Source: Brachyspira innocens ATCC 29796
GTDB lineage: Bacteria; Spirochaetota; Brachyspiria; Brachyspirales; Brachyspiraceae
NCBI RefSeq assembly: GCF_000384655.1
Contig: NZ_ARQI01000130.1
Location: 1 to 64,000, forward strand
Direction of reading: 5' to 3'
DNA length: 64,000 nt
Of this stretch, positions 34,368 through 43,472 are shown one piece after another. The notes beneath the pieces are model-generated. The model had not been told where the DNA came from. It saw nothing but the letters and a program-made list of their open reading frames with translations, and did not search any database. Numbering within the stretch: position 1 is the stretch's first letter; every line of letters starts with the position of its first letter. The translations under genes and the position numbers were made by a program.

Positions 34368-35315
34368 ATGATATCAGTAGAAAATTTAAGTAAATATTAT
34401 GGTGATTTTCATGCTTTAAAAGGCGTAAGTTTTGAAATAAATGCAGGCGAAATAGTAGGTATACTAGGTCCTAATGGTGCTGGCAAGTCTACTACTTTGA
34501 GAATACTTACCTGTTATCTTTCTCCCACAAGCGGAAATGCAGTTATTGACGGAAAAAGTATATTAGATAATGAAATGGAAGTAAAAAAAGTTATAGGATA
34601 TTTGCCAGAATCGGCACCGCTTTATGATGATATGAGTGTGTTTGATTATCTTGTTTATATGGCGGAAATACAGGAACTTGAAAGAAGCAGATTAAATGAA
34701 AGACTAAGATATGTTGTAGAAGCCTGCAGTTTGAAAGATGTTATATCAAAATCAATAGGTGAGCTTTCAAAGGGTTATAAGCAGAGGGTAGGTATTGCTG
34801 GTGCTATAATCCATGACCCTAAAATACTTATATTAGATGAACCTACAAACGGACTTGACCCAAATCAGATAGTAGAAATAAGGGAACTTATAAAAGAGCT
34901 TGGTAAAGAAAAAACTGTTCTCATATCAACTCATATATTAAGCGAAGTTGAGGCTACTTGTTCTAGGGCTATAATTATTAATCAGGGTAATGTTATTGCA
35001 GATGCTGACCCTAAACATTTAACTTTAAATAATAGTAAAGAAAATAAAATATCTTCAAGAATAAAATTATCTATTAAAACTAATGATGATAATAATAAAA
35101 TAATAGAAAAGCTCAAAAAAATAGAAAATGTTTATGATGTGAAAATAGAAAATAATGATAATTTGAAAGATATAATAGTTTATTCTAATGATGAAGAGCC
35201 TAGAGAAAAAATTTATGCACTTATAAAAAGTACGGATTGGGTAATATATGAAATGATAAAAGAAAGAGAAAATTTAGAAGAGGTGTTCCATACACTTACA
35301 AAAGGAGATAAATAA
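34368..35315 (+). CDS. ABC transporter ATP-binding protein (GldA-like)
   Basis: A 315-residue ATPase. The nucleotide-binding domain has Walker A GPNGAGKST, signature LSKGYKQRVGIA, Walker B LILDEPTNGLDP and H-loop STHILSE. Residues about 225-315 form the C-terminal domain typical of ABC-2 exporters linked to gliding or Nos-type systems. AAGGAAT lies before the ATG. The permease gene starts directly at its stop codon, and a DUF4340 protein follows, the arrangement of Gld-like exporters. Substrate unknown. Confidence 0.9.
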   Translation: MISVENLSKYYGDFHALKGVSFEINAGEIVGILGPNGAGKSTTLRILTCYLSPTSGNAVIDGKSILDNEMEVKKVIGYLPESAPLYDDMSVFDYLVYMAEIQELERSRLNERLRYVVEACSLKDVISKSIGELSKGYKQRVGIAGAIIHDPKILILDEPTNGLDPNQIVEIRELIKELGKEKTVLISTHILSEVEATCSRAIIINQGNVIADADPKHLTLNNSKENKISSRIKLSIKTNDDNNKIIEKLKKIENVYDVKIENNDNLKDIIVYSNDEEPREKIYALIKSTDWVIYEMIKERENLEEVFHTLTKGDK

Positions 35316-36059
35316 GTGGAGAATGTTTTTTCAGTGAATAAAATAAATCATATTATAAATAAATCTATAGTTATACTAAAGAAAGAATTAAGACATATTT
35401 TCTTTTCGCCTATAGCATATATATTTTCAGCAATATTTTTGATAGTAAGCGGAGTATATTTTTTCTCAAGATTTTTTATACTTCAGCAAAATGATATGCA
35501 GGATTTTTTCAGCATTTTGCCTTTAATACTATCTTTAATAATACCGCCTATAACAATGGGTTTATTATCAAGCGAGTTTTCGAGCGGTTCTTATGAGCTT
35601 ATAAGCACTCAGTCAGTTTCTACTTTAGAAATAATATTAGGTAAATTCTTTTCAGCTGTTATATTTATGCTTTTTGCCTTAATTCCAACTATACTATATC
35701 CTATTACATTGATGTTTTTAGGAAGGCTTGATATAGGACCTATAATTGCAGGCTATATTGGAAGCGTATTTCTTATTATGGCATTATGTGCTATTGGTAT
35801 ATTTGCCTCATCAACAACAAAGAATCAGATAGTGGCTTTGATAGTAGGACTTGCTATTATGATATCATTAAACATGTTTTTGAGATATTTAACCTTGCTT
35901 TTTCCAGCCTCTGTTAATATTATAGAAGTTATAAGCGGTGATTATCATTTTGCTAATATTGCAAGAGGGGTATTGGATTTGAGAGATATTGTTTATTTCT
36001 TGTCTGTTACAGTAATATTTTTGTATTTATCAAATATTATGCTGGAAAATAGGAAATAA
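35316..36059 (+). CDS. ABC-2 type permease (GldF-like)
   Basis: A 247-residue membrane protein with six hydrophobic segments, the ABC-2 permease pattern; the segment IILKKELRHIFFSPIAYIFSAIFL is typical of the GldF/NosY group. It starts with GTG immediately after the ATPase stop codon, with AAGGAG about 8 nt upstream inside the ATPase gene, so translation is coupled. It pairs with that ATPase to form an exporter. In Bacteroidetes and many other bacteria a GldG-type protein follows; none is present here. Confidence 0.87.
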   Translation: MENVFSVNKINHIINKSIVILKKELRHIFFSPIAYIFSAIFLIVSGVYFFSRFFILQQNDMQDFFSILPLILSLIIPPITMGLLSSEFSSGSYELISTQSVSTLEIILGKFFSAVIFMLFALIPTILYPITLMFLGRLDIGPIIAGYIGSVFLIMALCAIGIFASSTTKNQIVALIVGLAIMISLNMFLRYLTLLFPASVNIIEVISGDYHFANIARGVLDLRDIVYFLSVTVIFLYLSNIMLENRK

Positions 36060-36100
36060 TTTACGATATTAGAAATTAAAATAAAATAGGGATTATATAA

Positions 36101-37129
36101 ATGAAAAAGAATATTACAAAAATTATAGTTTTACTTGTTGTACTTGCTGTAATAAGTGTTGCAGCTTTTATTACTACAAAACAAAAACGCTTACAAATGG
36201 AAGCTAATAAACCAAGAACTCAGCTTTTTGAACTTAATGAAACAAATGTTACGAAATATGAATTAAAATATGCTGAAGAGCCGATTATCGTAGAAAAAAT
36301 AGATGAAACTTGGAAAGTAATTTCGCCTTCTAATGATTATAAAATAGATCAATTAGAGGCTTTTGCTAATGTTAAAAACTTTAATACACTCAATATTGAT
36401 ATGACTATTACTAATCTTTCAGAGCTTGAATCATTCGGACTTGAAAATCCTAGCAATGAGTTTACAGTTTGGGAAGGTAATAAAGAGTATAAAATATTTG
36501 TAGGAAATAAAACCCCAGATGAAGAAAGATACTATGTAAAATATAATGATGAATATTTTAGTGTTGAATTAATATATATAGAGGCATTAAAGAAAACTAT
36601 TGATATGTTAAGAGATAAACAAATATTTGACAGACCTATATATATAGATTCAGTAATTAGAACAGAAAGCAATGTAAGAGATTATACTAATATCATAAGA
36701 AAAGAAAATAGAACTAATTGGGTTGTTGATGGAGTAGAGGAAGAGATTAATTTAGATAAGGCTTATAGAGATTTTGAAACTTTATCTTTGGTTAAGGCAA
36801 CAGGATTTGTGTATGATGATAATATGATAAAATATTTGGAGAGATTATTCAGAATTCCAGATGCAACAATCACAATATATATGGAAGATAATACTAAAAA
36901 AAGCTATGAAATAGTATATGATAATAATGACAATAGAGTATATGTAAAACCAGAAAGCGGAATAATATACGAAGTTGATTATTCTATATATGCTGCTGCT
37001 ATGCGTGACAGAAGTTACTATATAAAGACAGAAGATGATGATAAAGAAATGAATAATTCAGATGATGAGTTTTATAATGATAATATGTCAGAAGATAATA
37101 TGAGATTAGATGAAAATATTCAGCAATAA
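36101..37129 (+). CDS. DUF4340 domain protein, exporter accessory
   Basis: A 342-residue protein with one N-terminal membrane segment (residues about 5-25) and a large extracytoplasmic part, matching the DUF4340 family seen downstream of Gld-like ABC exporters. The repeat-like beta segments LFELNETNVTKYELKY, PSNEFTVWEGNKEYKIFVGNKTPDEE and YYVKYNDEYFSV are typical. The last thirty residues are acidic and disordered. It lies 41 bp after the permease and likely belongs to the same complex. Function unknown. Confidence 0.75.
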   Translation: MKKNITKIIVLLVVLAVISVAAFITTKQKRLQMEANKPRTQLFELNETNVTKYELKYAEEPIIVEKIDETWKVISPSNDYKIDQLEAFANVKNFNTLNIDMTITNLSELESFGLENPSNEFTVWEGNKEYKIFVGNKTPDEERYYVKYNDEYFSVELIYIEALKKTIDMLRDKQIFDRPIYIDSVIRTESNVRDYTNIIRKENRTNWVVDGVEEEINLDKAYRDFETLSLVKATGFVYDDNMIKYLERLFRIPDATITIYMEDNTKKSYEIVYDNNDNRVYVKPESGIIYEVDYSIYAAAMRDRSYYIKTEDDDKEMNNSDDEFYNDNMSEDNMRLDENIQQ

Positions 37130-37157
37130 TTTCATAAATAAATAATAGGAGCAAATT

Positions 37158-37715
37158 ATGAAAAAGCAAATACCTAATTTACTAAGTATTAGCAGAATAG
37201 TTTTATCACCGCTTGTTATATTTTTATATTTTTATAATTCTATGATAAGTGCTGTGCTTGCTTTAATATTTCTCATAATATTGGAGATAACTGACGCTTT
37301 AGATGGAGCTATGGCTAGGAAATTCAATTTAGTTAGTGATTTAGGTAAGGTGTTAGATCCTTTTGCAGATACTGTATTTCATATAACTATGTTTACAATA
37401 TTTTTGTATGAAGGTTCTATGCCTATATGGATGTATATAATTTCGCTTTACAGGGATATGTTTTCTATGTTTATAAGAATATTAGGAGGGCTTCGAGGCT
37501 TTGCTGTTGCTGCTAAGTTTAGCGGAAAACTAAAAACTGCTTCAAGGGCTGCTGCTGTTGTTATAATATTCTTAATAAAAATATTAAAGCATACTTCTAT
37601 AGTTTTACCATATAATGAAATAATATACTATAGTTTATTAGTTGTAACAATAATAACTATATATTCATTCTTTGATTATATGCCTTTAATAACTGGAAAG
37701 TCAGCTAAAAAATAA
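37158..37715 (+). CDS. pgsA: CDP-diacylglycerol-glycerol-3-phosphate 3-phosphatidyltransferase
   Basis: A 185-residue CDP-alcohol phosphatidyltransferase with about six membrane segments. The catalytic motif is complete: D-AL-DG-AM-AR, eight residues, G-KVL-D-PFA-D. It makes phosphatidylglycerol phosphate in the inner membrane. The opening KKQIPNLLSISRIVLSPLVIF is typical of PgsA rather than phosphatidylserine or cardiolipin synthases. AGGAG precedes the ATG. It is the last gene of the ABC/DUF4340 run and ends at a strong terminator. Confidence 0.9.
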   Translation: MKKQIPNLLSISRIVLSPLVIFLYFYNSMISAVLALIFLIILEITDALDGAMARKFNLVSDLGKVLDPFADTVFHITMFTIFLYEGSMPIWMYIISLYRDMFSMFIRILGGLRGFAVAAKFSGKLKTASRAAAVVIIFLIKILKHTSIVLPYNEIIYYSLLVVTIITIYSFFDYMPLITGKSAKK

Positions 37716-37750
37716 TAGAACTGATTAAATTAATTTTTTAGTATTAGAAT

Positions 37751-37791
37751 AAAAAGCTGATAACTTATTGACTTGAGTTGTCAGCTTTTTT
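37751..37791 (+). terminator. Terminator after pgsA
   Basis: AAAAAGCTGATAAC (37751-37764) pairs with GTTGTCAGCTTTTT (37777-37790), 14 bp with one G-T pair and a 12-nt loop, leading straight into a T run. Confidence 0.9.
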
Positions 37792-37825
37792 ATTATAATT
37801 ATACCAGTTTATAGTTGTCTATGTA

Positions 37826-38021
37826 TATGCTGAAAATTCTTAAGTTTGTCAATTTTTTTATTGTTCTTTTCCCGCCTTCGCTCTGCGGACTTCGTCAAAA
37901 TAACCTTATATCATCTATAAACTCGGATACGCTTCGCAAAAGACTGCATATTTATATATTATTATCTTCTATTTACGATAAAAATAATATATAAAAAATA
38001 GTTTAAAAACAGGCAGGTATA
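37826..38021. repeat. Family A repeat, copy A3 (inverted, divergent)
   Basis: From 37826 the sequence TATGCTGAAAATTC... then TTAAGTTTGTCAATTT... TTCCCGCC is the reverse complement of the right arm of copy A1 (10.77-10.82 kb) with few changes. The interior is GC-rich (CGCCTTCGCTCTGCGGACTT) and shares CGCAAAAGACTGCATATTTA with CGCGAAAGACTGCATGTTTA of the 50.2-kb element. The far end is only weakly preserved, perhaps AGGTATA at 38015-38021. The promoter-like end here points left on the minus strand and has a degenerate -10 (CATATA). Confidence 0.55.
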
Positions 38022-38034
38022 ATATAAAAATAAA

Positions 38035-38062
38035 ACCGCCTATAAAATATTTTATAGACGGT
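38035..38062 (-). terminator. Terminator of the symporter gene
   Basis: ACCGCCTATAAAA (38035-38047) pairs with TTTTATAGACGGT (38050-38062) apart from one C-A mismatch. On the minus strand it is followed by TTTATTTTTATATT. Confidence 0.8.
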
Positions 38063-38095
38063 ATTTATTAATGGCAATTTTATTATATGTCAGTT

Positions 38096-39298
38096 TTATG
38101 CAGATTTTACAATTTTTTTCTTGTATATTGTATCTACTATAACACCCAAAGCATTATCACCAGATACATTACAAGCAGTACCGAATGAGTCTTGAGTGAT
38201 GTATAAAGCAACCATTATAGCACATAAAGGACTATCTGGAGTACCTAATCCTACCATATAAAGGAAAGGCAAAGCTGTCATTATAGAACCGCCAGGAGCA
38301 CCAGGAGAAGCTATCATAGCTATACCAAGCATAGCAATGAAAGGAAGTACTGTAGTGTAAGAAATAGGTATTTGATTCATTAAACATACGGCAGTGGCAC
38401 AGGCTGTAATTGTTATCATAGAGCCTGCCATGTGTATATTAGCACAAAGAGGTACTACAAAGTTTCTTATTTGTTCAGATATTCCGTCTTTTTCAGCACA
38501 TTGTAAATTTACAGGTATTGTAGCAGCTGATGACTGAGTGCCTAAAGCTGTAGCATATCCAGCTATTTGGTTTTTCATAAGCATAAAAGGATTTTTCTTT
38601 CCTATTGTACCAGATACTAAGAATGCTATTAATAAATAAAGTAAATGCATTATTATTACCACTATAAATACTTTCCATAATATTCCTAAAATTACAAAAG
38701 TTTTTCCAGATCTAGTCATATCTACGAAAGTACCACAAATGTAAAGAGGCAAAAGAGGAATTATAGATACTCTTAAAACTTTATCTATAATAGTTGATAA
38801 CTCTTTAAAAACATTGTACAAATAATCACCTATTTCTTTTCCTCTCATAGTGGAAATACCAAGTCCTATTATGAAAGCAAATAAAACAGCTGCCAAAGTA
38901 TCTAAAAGAGGAGTTACCGTTATTGATAAATAAGGAGCAACAGAGTTTCCGGCAGCAGCAGCTATTTTTTGAATATCATCTGGACTCATAAAACTAGGAA
39001 ATAGATTATAAGCTACTAAAAAAGATGCTGATCCAGCGATTAATGTAGAACCATAAGCTAATATACAAGTCACAAGAAGTAAGAATCCCGAGCCTTCTTT
39101 TAAATCAGCTATACCCATAGACACATAGGAAACTATCATTAGCGGTATTACAAACTTCAAATAAGAACTAAATATTCCAGATGCTGTAACAATAATTCTT
39201 GATATTACTTCTGGTATAAAGTGCTGTCCAAAGAATATACCGAGCAGAATTCCGATGATTAGTCTAGGTACTAATCCAAGTTTAAATTTTTTTTCCAT
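38096..39298 (-). CDS. Dicarboxylate/amino acid:cation symporter (DAACS family)
   Basis: A 400-residue transporter of the Glt/DctA family. It has eight main membrane segments and the re-entrant loop serine motif, here SSAATIPVNLQCAE, a variant of the usual SSSAATLP. The second signature, NMDGT in glutamate transporters, reads NIHMAGS, which makes glutamate or aspartate uncertain; SstT-like serine/threonine carriers also differ here. It should use Na+ or H+ to import a small acid. AGGAG precedes the ATG. Its own terminator follows; it stands alone between repeat A3 and a long AT-rich gap. Confidence 0.88.
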   Translation of the reverse strand: MEKKFKLGLVPRLIIGILLGIFFGQHFIPEVISRIIVTASGIFSSYLKFVIPLMIVSYVSMGIADLKEGSGFLLLVTCILAYGSTLIAGSASFLVAYNLFPSFMSPDDIQKIAAAAGNSVAPYLSITVTPLLDTLAAVLFAFIIGLGISTMRGKEIGDYLYNVFKELSTIIDKVLRVSIIPLLPLYICGTFVDMTRSGKTFVILGILWKVFIVVIIMHLLYLLIAFLVSGTIGKKNPFMLMKNQIAGYATALGTQSSAATIPVNLQCAEKDGISEQIRNFVVPLCANIHMAGSMITITACATAVCLMNQIPISYTTVLPFIAMLGIAMIASPGAPGGSIMTALPFLYMVGLGTPDSPLCAIMVALYITQDSFGTACNVSGDNALGVIVDTIYKKKIVKSA

Positions 39299-39858
39299 GC
39301 ATTTCTCCTAAATTAATGTTTATACTATATAATATATACAAAAATCACAACAAGTAAATAGAAGTCCACATTTTTTTTGTTTTTAACTACTAATAGAAAT
39401 ATTAAAATTTTGTTTAAAAAACTTTTACACTACATAAATTATGTTTACAAAAAATATAATAGATTTGTAGTAAAACATTAAATTTCAAATATATTGTAAT
39501 ATACGGCCTTTATATATATTAAATCAATTTTAAAAGAATGTATTATTATATAAAAATGAATAATATTTATATGTTATTCAATTTATTTATGCTATTATAA
39601 ATTTATTTGTATTAAAAAATGATTACTAATTAATATGAAATATATCTGATTTATAAAAATAAAGTTATAATAAATATTATTAATAGTAATTTTAAATTAA
39701 TTAATAAACATCTTGTATCTTAATAATGATTTATCAATAAACTAAACTATATATCTATAATAATATTACTATAATAAATAAAAAAATAATATATTTTACG
39801 AATGTTTTTCAATTTTTACGTATTTATTATAGTAAAGTATATTATTTGGAATTTAATT
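39299..39858. other. 560-bp AT-rich intergenic region
   Basis: The gap between the divergent symporter and lipoprotein genes is almost pure A/T. It holds the lipoprotein promoter at 39815-39843 and presumably the symporter promoter near its left edge (minus-strand TATATTATATAGTATAAAC near 39319-39337). No open frame, RNA or repeat with clear ends was recognised in the rest. Confidence 0.5.
39815..39843 (+). promoter_or_regulatory. Promoter of the envelope gene cluster
   Basis: TTTACG (39815-39820), a 17-bp spacer and TATATT (39838-39843) lie 15 bp before the ATG at 39859. The position rules out the longer upstream frame from 39802, whose first codons overlap this promoter. Confidence 0.55.
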
Positions 39859-41577
39859 ATGAAAAAACTATTTTTTCTTATTTTATTAATTTTGGTTATT
39901 ATATTTTCTTGTAAAAAGGTAAATATATTAAGTCCCGTTCATATTCCTCCACCTACTGCTTTCCCTTCTGAAAGTGATGAAGAAGCAAGTATACCAGATT
40001 ATCCTAATCCAAGTCCTTTGCCTCTGCCTCCTGAAGAAACAGAAGAAAAACCTATAGAAATAAACCCAGAAATAGTTCAAGACGGTACAGTATTCGGCGG
40101 ATTTTCAAAAAGATTTAGATATAAAAATGAATGGTATGTATTAGCTGCTAATGAATATAAATATGATCCTGATAAAAAACAATTAAACAGAACAGGAAAA
40201 GGTGCTGTATTAAAAATAACTGATGATGGAAATACAATAATCAAAATACATAGTCTGTCACCAAATGAAGATTTAAGTAAAGTTCAATATTGGACTAATC
40301 TTCATTCTCCTAAATTAATTATTGATACTGATAGAGTATATATAGAATTAACCAACAGATCATATGAAGTTCCTTATAAAGATATAACATTTGAAATAAA
40401 ACCAAGTAATTTTAAAGATACATTATATGATACAGAATATTATTATGAAGTTAGAACATACAGACATAGTGTTTCTTCGGATACTCTTATTAATTGGCAG
40501 GATTTAAAAGATATTGATAAAATATATAAACTTCCAGAAACAAATTATAATAATCCTAATAACTGGCAGGGAAGAATAGGCTGTACTAGAATAGAAATAG
40601 TATTTTTTAAAGATAAATTGTATGCGTTTAATAGATGGTATTCAGTGTATGATTTAAGTCCTACAGGATACAGAGATCCTAATGATAAAATATTTACCAC
40701 TTCAGATGGGTATTATTATGTTAATGATTTGAATGACTCTTCTTTAGAGTTAAAAACTTGGACAACAAATCAAAATCCGTTCGGATGCCGAGATGGTTAT
40801 GATATAAAAACAGATGGAAAAAAGCTTTATGTTACAGGAGGAGTTTCAAATTGGTTCTATTATAATGCTCCTTATTGGAAATATGGAGTTAAATATTTTG
40901 ATAAATCTTATGGTATATGGTCTACTGAAGATGGTAAGAATTGGGTAAAAGAAACATCGTCAGCAAATTATGATGCAGCTGATTATATAGGAGATGAAAT
41001 GATAGCTATGAGTAGTTTGCCTCAAACACCTCCAACACCTTCAGAACCTTCATATACATTGCTTAACGGTAAATATTATAGAACCTTAAATCTTACCTAT
41101 CCTATACCGCCTATAAAAGAAATAATGGATACCGTTGATAAATTTGAAACTAATTTTACTATTACAGAAGAACATATAAGAAAGTCTGGAAGTTATCAAT
41201 TACAGGTATCTGATATTTCTCCTGATAAGGCACAGGAATCCGATTGGATCAGTATTGTACCAAATAATGATATTACTTCTTTTATAGGATGGGAAAGCGG
41301 AGGAGGATATTTGTTTACATTTAATAATAAAATAGTGCGTTTAGTAGATTATGACAGAGAGTTTAAACTTAATACTCAGTATGAAACAGCATTAAACTTA
41401 TCAGAGAAATATTATGCACTTCTTATAAAGGCAAAAACTATGGAAGATTATAAAAAATATGATTATTATTTCTTGTATTATAAATCAATGTCTGATATGA
41501 TTAAAATGATAAAAGATAAAGGCAATGATTATTTCCTTCCAGATAAGGCCTATACTCATTATACTTTTGAATTATAA
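39859..41577 (+). CDS. Lipoprotein of unknown function, proline-rich N-terminus
   Basis: A 572-residue predicted lipoprotein. The signal peptide ends in IFSC with C18; the next 50 residues are a Pro/Glu-rich linker (HIPPPTAFPSESDEE, PSPLPLPPEETEE). The rest is beta-rich, with many Tyr/Trp/Asp and one Asp-box-like turn, STEDGKNW, suggesting a propeller-like fold, but no family was recognised. The frame is open to an ATG at 39802, but the promoter and the normal signal peptide favour 39859. It heads a run of four exported proteins, with 15 bp to the next gene. Confidence 0.75.
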   Translation: MKKLFFLILLILVIIFSCKKVNILSPVHIPPPTAFPSESDEEASIPDYPNPSPLPLPPEETEEKPIEINPEIVQDGTVFGGFSKRFRYKNEWYVLAANEYKYDPDKKQLNRTGKGAVLKITDDGNTIIKIHSLSPNEDLSKVQYWTNLHSPKLIIDTDRVYIELTNRSYEVPYKDITFEIKPSNFKDTLYDTEYYYEVRTYRHSVSSDTLINWQDLKDIDKIYKLPETNYNNPNNWQGRIGCTRIEIVFFKDKLYAFNRWYSVYDLSPTGYRDPNDKIFTTSDGYYYVNDLNDSSLELKTWTTNQNPFGCRDGYDIKTDGKKLYVTGGVSNWFYYNAPYWKYGVKYFDKSYGIWSTEDGKNWVKETSSANYDAADYIGDEMIAMSSLPQTPPTPSEPSYTLLNGKYYRTLNLTYPIPPIKEIMDTVDKFETNFTITEEHIRKSGSYQLQVSDISPDKAQESDWISIVPNNDITSFIGWESGGGYLFTFNNKIVRLVDYDREFKLNTQYETALNLSEKYYALLIKAKTMEDYKKYDYYFLYYKSMSDMIKMIKDKGNDYFLPDKAYTHYTFEL

Positions 41578-41592
41578 TTTGGGAATGTTTTT

Positions 41593-42843
41593 ATGAGAAA
41601 AATTGTTTTTATATTTTTTATGATAATTTTATCAGGGATAAGTCTGTATTCTCAGTTTCCCGGACTTAATTATAATACATTTATTAATGCATATATAGAG
41701 TATACTGGAATGTATAATAATATTCCTAAAGAAACATTAGATATTTTAACCTCAAGCGAACAAATGAATAAATTATTTGATGATGGAATAAAGTCTTTTA
41801 CATTTGGAGAACTCATATCAATAGCACAAAATCCAGAAAAAGTTTTGGATACTACAACTAATGAATCGGTAATATTATTGGTCGGCACCACACTTGGTTT
41901 TTTAGAGGTAGCTAATATGCAGCAGGGAACTGCGGCTATTGTACTTAATGCTTTAAAAAAGAAAACAGCTTTTAATGCTGCTTCTGGCAATAATACTGGT
42001 CTTCTTATACCTATGCATACTCCTATAGGAAGTTTTGGAATTAATTTATATAGTGATGTTCCTCTGCTTCATATTGATTATATAAAAAATCCCACAAGGA
42101 CTCAAAATGATTATGAGGCTTTATCAAAGGCATTGGATATATTGCCTATACCTCATGTTAATGCCTATTTTCAGGTGAATTTAGGTCCTATACCTTTGGC
42201 TTTAACTCTTAGAGGCGGCATTTCTTTGGGATTTAAAGAGATTTACGGGGCTGTTGTTAATGATGTTGAAATAGAATCTATGGGTTGGAATATAGGAGCT
42301 TCACTCAAGGCTTATTTATTCAGAACTAAATATTTTTTTGGAGATTTAAGATTTGATTTTAATTATGATGTTGGTAATTTAAGTTTGGATGTTAGAAATA
42401 GAAATATATATGTACCTTTATATTTAGGATTTAAAGGCGGTACTGAAACGGGGGTTGTTTTTAATGGAAATGCTTTTTTAAGAAGCAAATGGAAAACTTT
42501 TGCTTTAAGTCCTAAATTGGTATTTGGATTTAAAATGCAGGAGAAAGTTCCAGTTATACAATATTTAGCTGCATATTTTTCAGTTGGGGCAGATATAACT
42601 TTTGGAAGTATGGAATCAACAGTAGGCGTAAATGGTATTGGAAGTTATGCCAATATAGTGGGACATAAGATAACAGCAAATGATTTATATATACCTAATT
42701 CCAGTGATAAACAATCTTATAAGCTTTATGATATGAGAGTGGGTTTTCATTTTGATATATTCTATCAGTCATTAGCTATTGAATACGGTATATTTACAAA
42801 GCAATTCGCTGTTTCATTTATACCTATAAACATAAGGTTTTAA
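41593..42843 (+). CDS. Exported protein, probable outer-membrane beta-barrel
   Basis: A 416-residue protein with a cleavable signal peptide (about 1-22, ending near GISLYSQ). From about residue 120 it shows alternating beta strands and glycine turns (NAYFQVNLGPIPLALTLRGG, LYLGFKGGTETGVVFNG, MRVGFHFDIFYQSLAIEYG) and ends on ...VSFIPINIRF with a terminal Phe, as outer-membrane barrels do. The family was not recognised; the pattern is similar to uncharacterised barrels of Bacteroidetes and spirochaetes. It lies between the lipoprotein and the OmpA-like gene with 12-15 bp gaps, so it is co-transcribed. Confidence 0.7.
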   Translation: MRKIVFIFFMIILSGISLYSQFPGLNYNTFINAYIEYTGMYNNIPKETLDILTSSEQMNKLFDDGIKSFTFGELISIAQNPEKVLDTTTNESVILLVGTTLGFLEVANMQQGTAAIVLNALKKKTAFNAASGNNTGLLIPMHTPIGSFGINLYSDVPLLHIDYIKNPTRTQNDYEALSKALDILPIPHVNAYFQVNLGPIPLALTLRGGISLGFKEIYGAVVNDVEIESMGWNIGASLKAYLFRTKYFFGDLRFDFNYDVGNLSLDVRNRNIYVPLYLGFKGGTETGVVFNGNAFLRSKWKTFALSPKLVFGFKMQEKVPVIQYLAAYFSVGADITFGSMESTVGVNGIGSYANIVGHKITANDLYIPNSSDKQSYKLYDMRVGFHFDIFYQSLAIEYGIFTKQFAVSFIPINIRF

Positions 42844-42855
42844 TAAGGCGGTATT

Positions 42856-43455
42856 ATGAAATATATAAAAATATTTTTGATTCTAATTATTCCTTTTATT
42901 CTTACTGCCTGTTTCATACCTGAAAGAAGATTATATTTTTCTTGGAACAGACCACAGAAAATTAAAGATGCATGTGATTATGAGTTTAATGTTAATACTA
43001 ATATCTCATTGATTAAAACAGACAGAGGATATTTGCTTGATACAGATAAAGAAATATATTATAGGCTTGGAGAAGAAAAGCCATACAATATAGATGATTA
43101 TTATTATGTTATGAATGAAGTTATGACTTTTATGAGTAATAATAGAAATTGCATTTTGATAGTAGAAGGTCATGCTGATATTACAGGGCATGGTAATGGA
43201 GATATTAATTACAGATTATCAGAGAGAAGGGCTAGCGTTATAAGAGATGTTATACTTTCTTCAGGTTTTTTTTATAAAAGAGTTCAAATTTTTGCTTATA
43301 GTGATATAATTCCTAAATATATTACTAATATTTCACAAAATAGAAGAGTTGATTTTGTCGCTCTTAAATGTGAGAGAGAATTAAGTAATTATCTTAATTA
43401 TTATAGTAATTATTACAGCAATATTACAGCTTTTAGTAGTAATATTACTGAATAA
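42856..43455 (+). CDS. OmpA-like peptidoglycan-binding lipoprotein
   Basis: A 199-residue lipoprotein: signal peptide with lipobox LTAC and C19, a short variable stretch, then an OmpA C-terminal-like domain from about residue 85. LIVEGHADITGHGNGDINYRLSERRA and the later NRRVDFVALKC match the domain's peptidoglycan-binding pattern, including the Asp and Arg that contact diaminopimelate or its replacement. The end is Asn/Tyr-rich. It probably ties the outer membrane or its barrel partners to the cell wall. It sits 12 bp after a predicted barrel gene and 17 bp before another, which suggests one envelope complex. Confidence 0.85.
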   Translation: MKYIKIFLILIIPFILTACFIPERRLYFSWNRPQKIKDACDYEFNVNTNISLIKTDRGYLLDTDKEIYYRLGEEKPYNIDDYYYVMNEVMTFMSNNRNCILIVEGHADITGHGNGDINYRLSERRASVIRDVILSSGFFYKRVQIFAYSDIIPKYITNISQNRRVDFVALKCERELSNYLNYYSNYYSNITAFSSNITE

Positions 43456-43472
43456 TTGTTAGGAGTTATATT

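Noticed and set aside
39299-39801. Possible replication origin in the long AT-rich gap
   Set aside because: No DnaA-box cluster or dnaA/dnaN neighbours; plain AT richness is normal in this genome.
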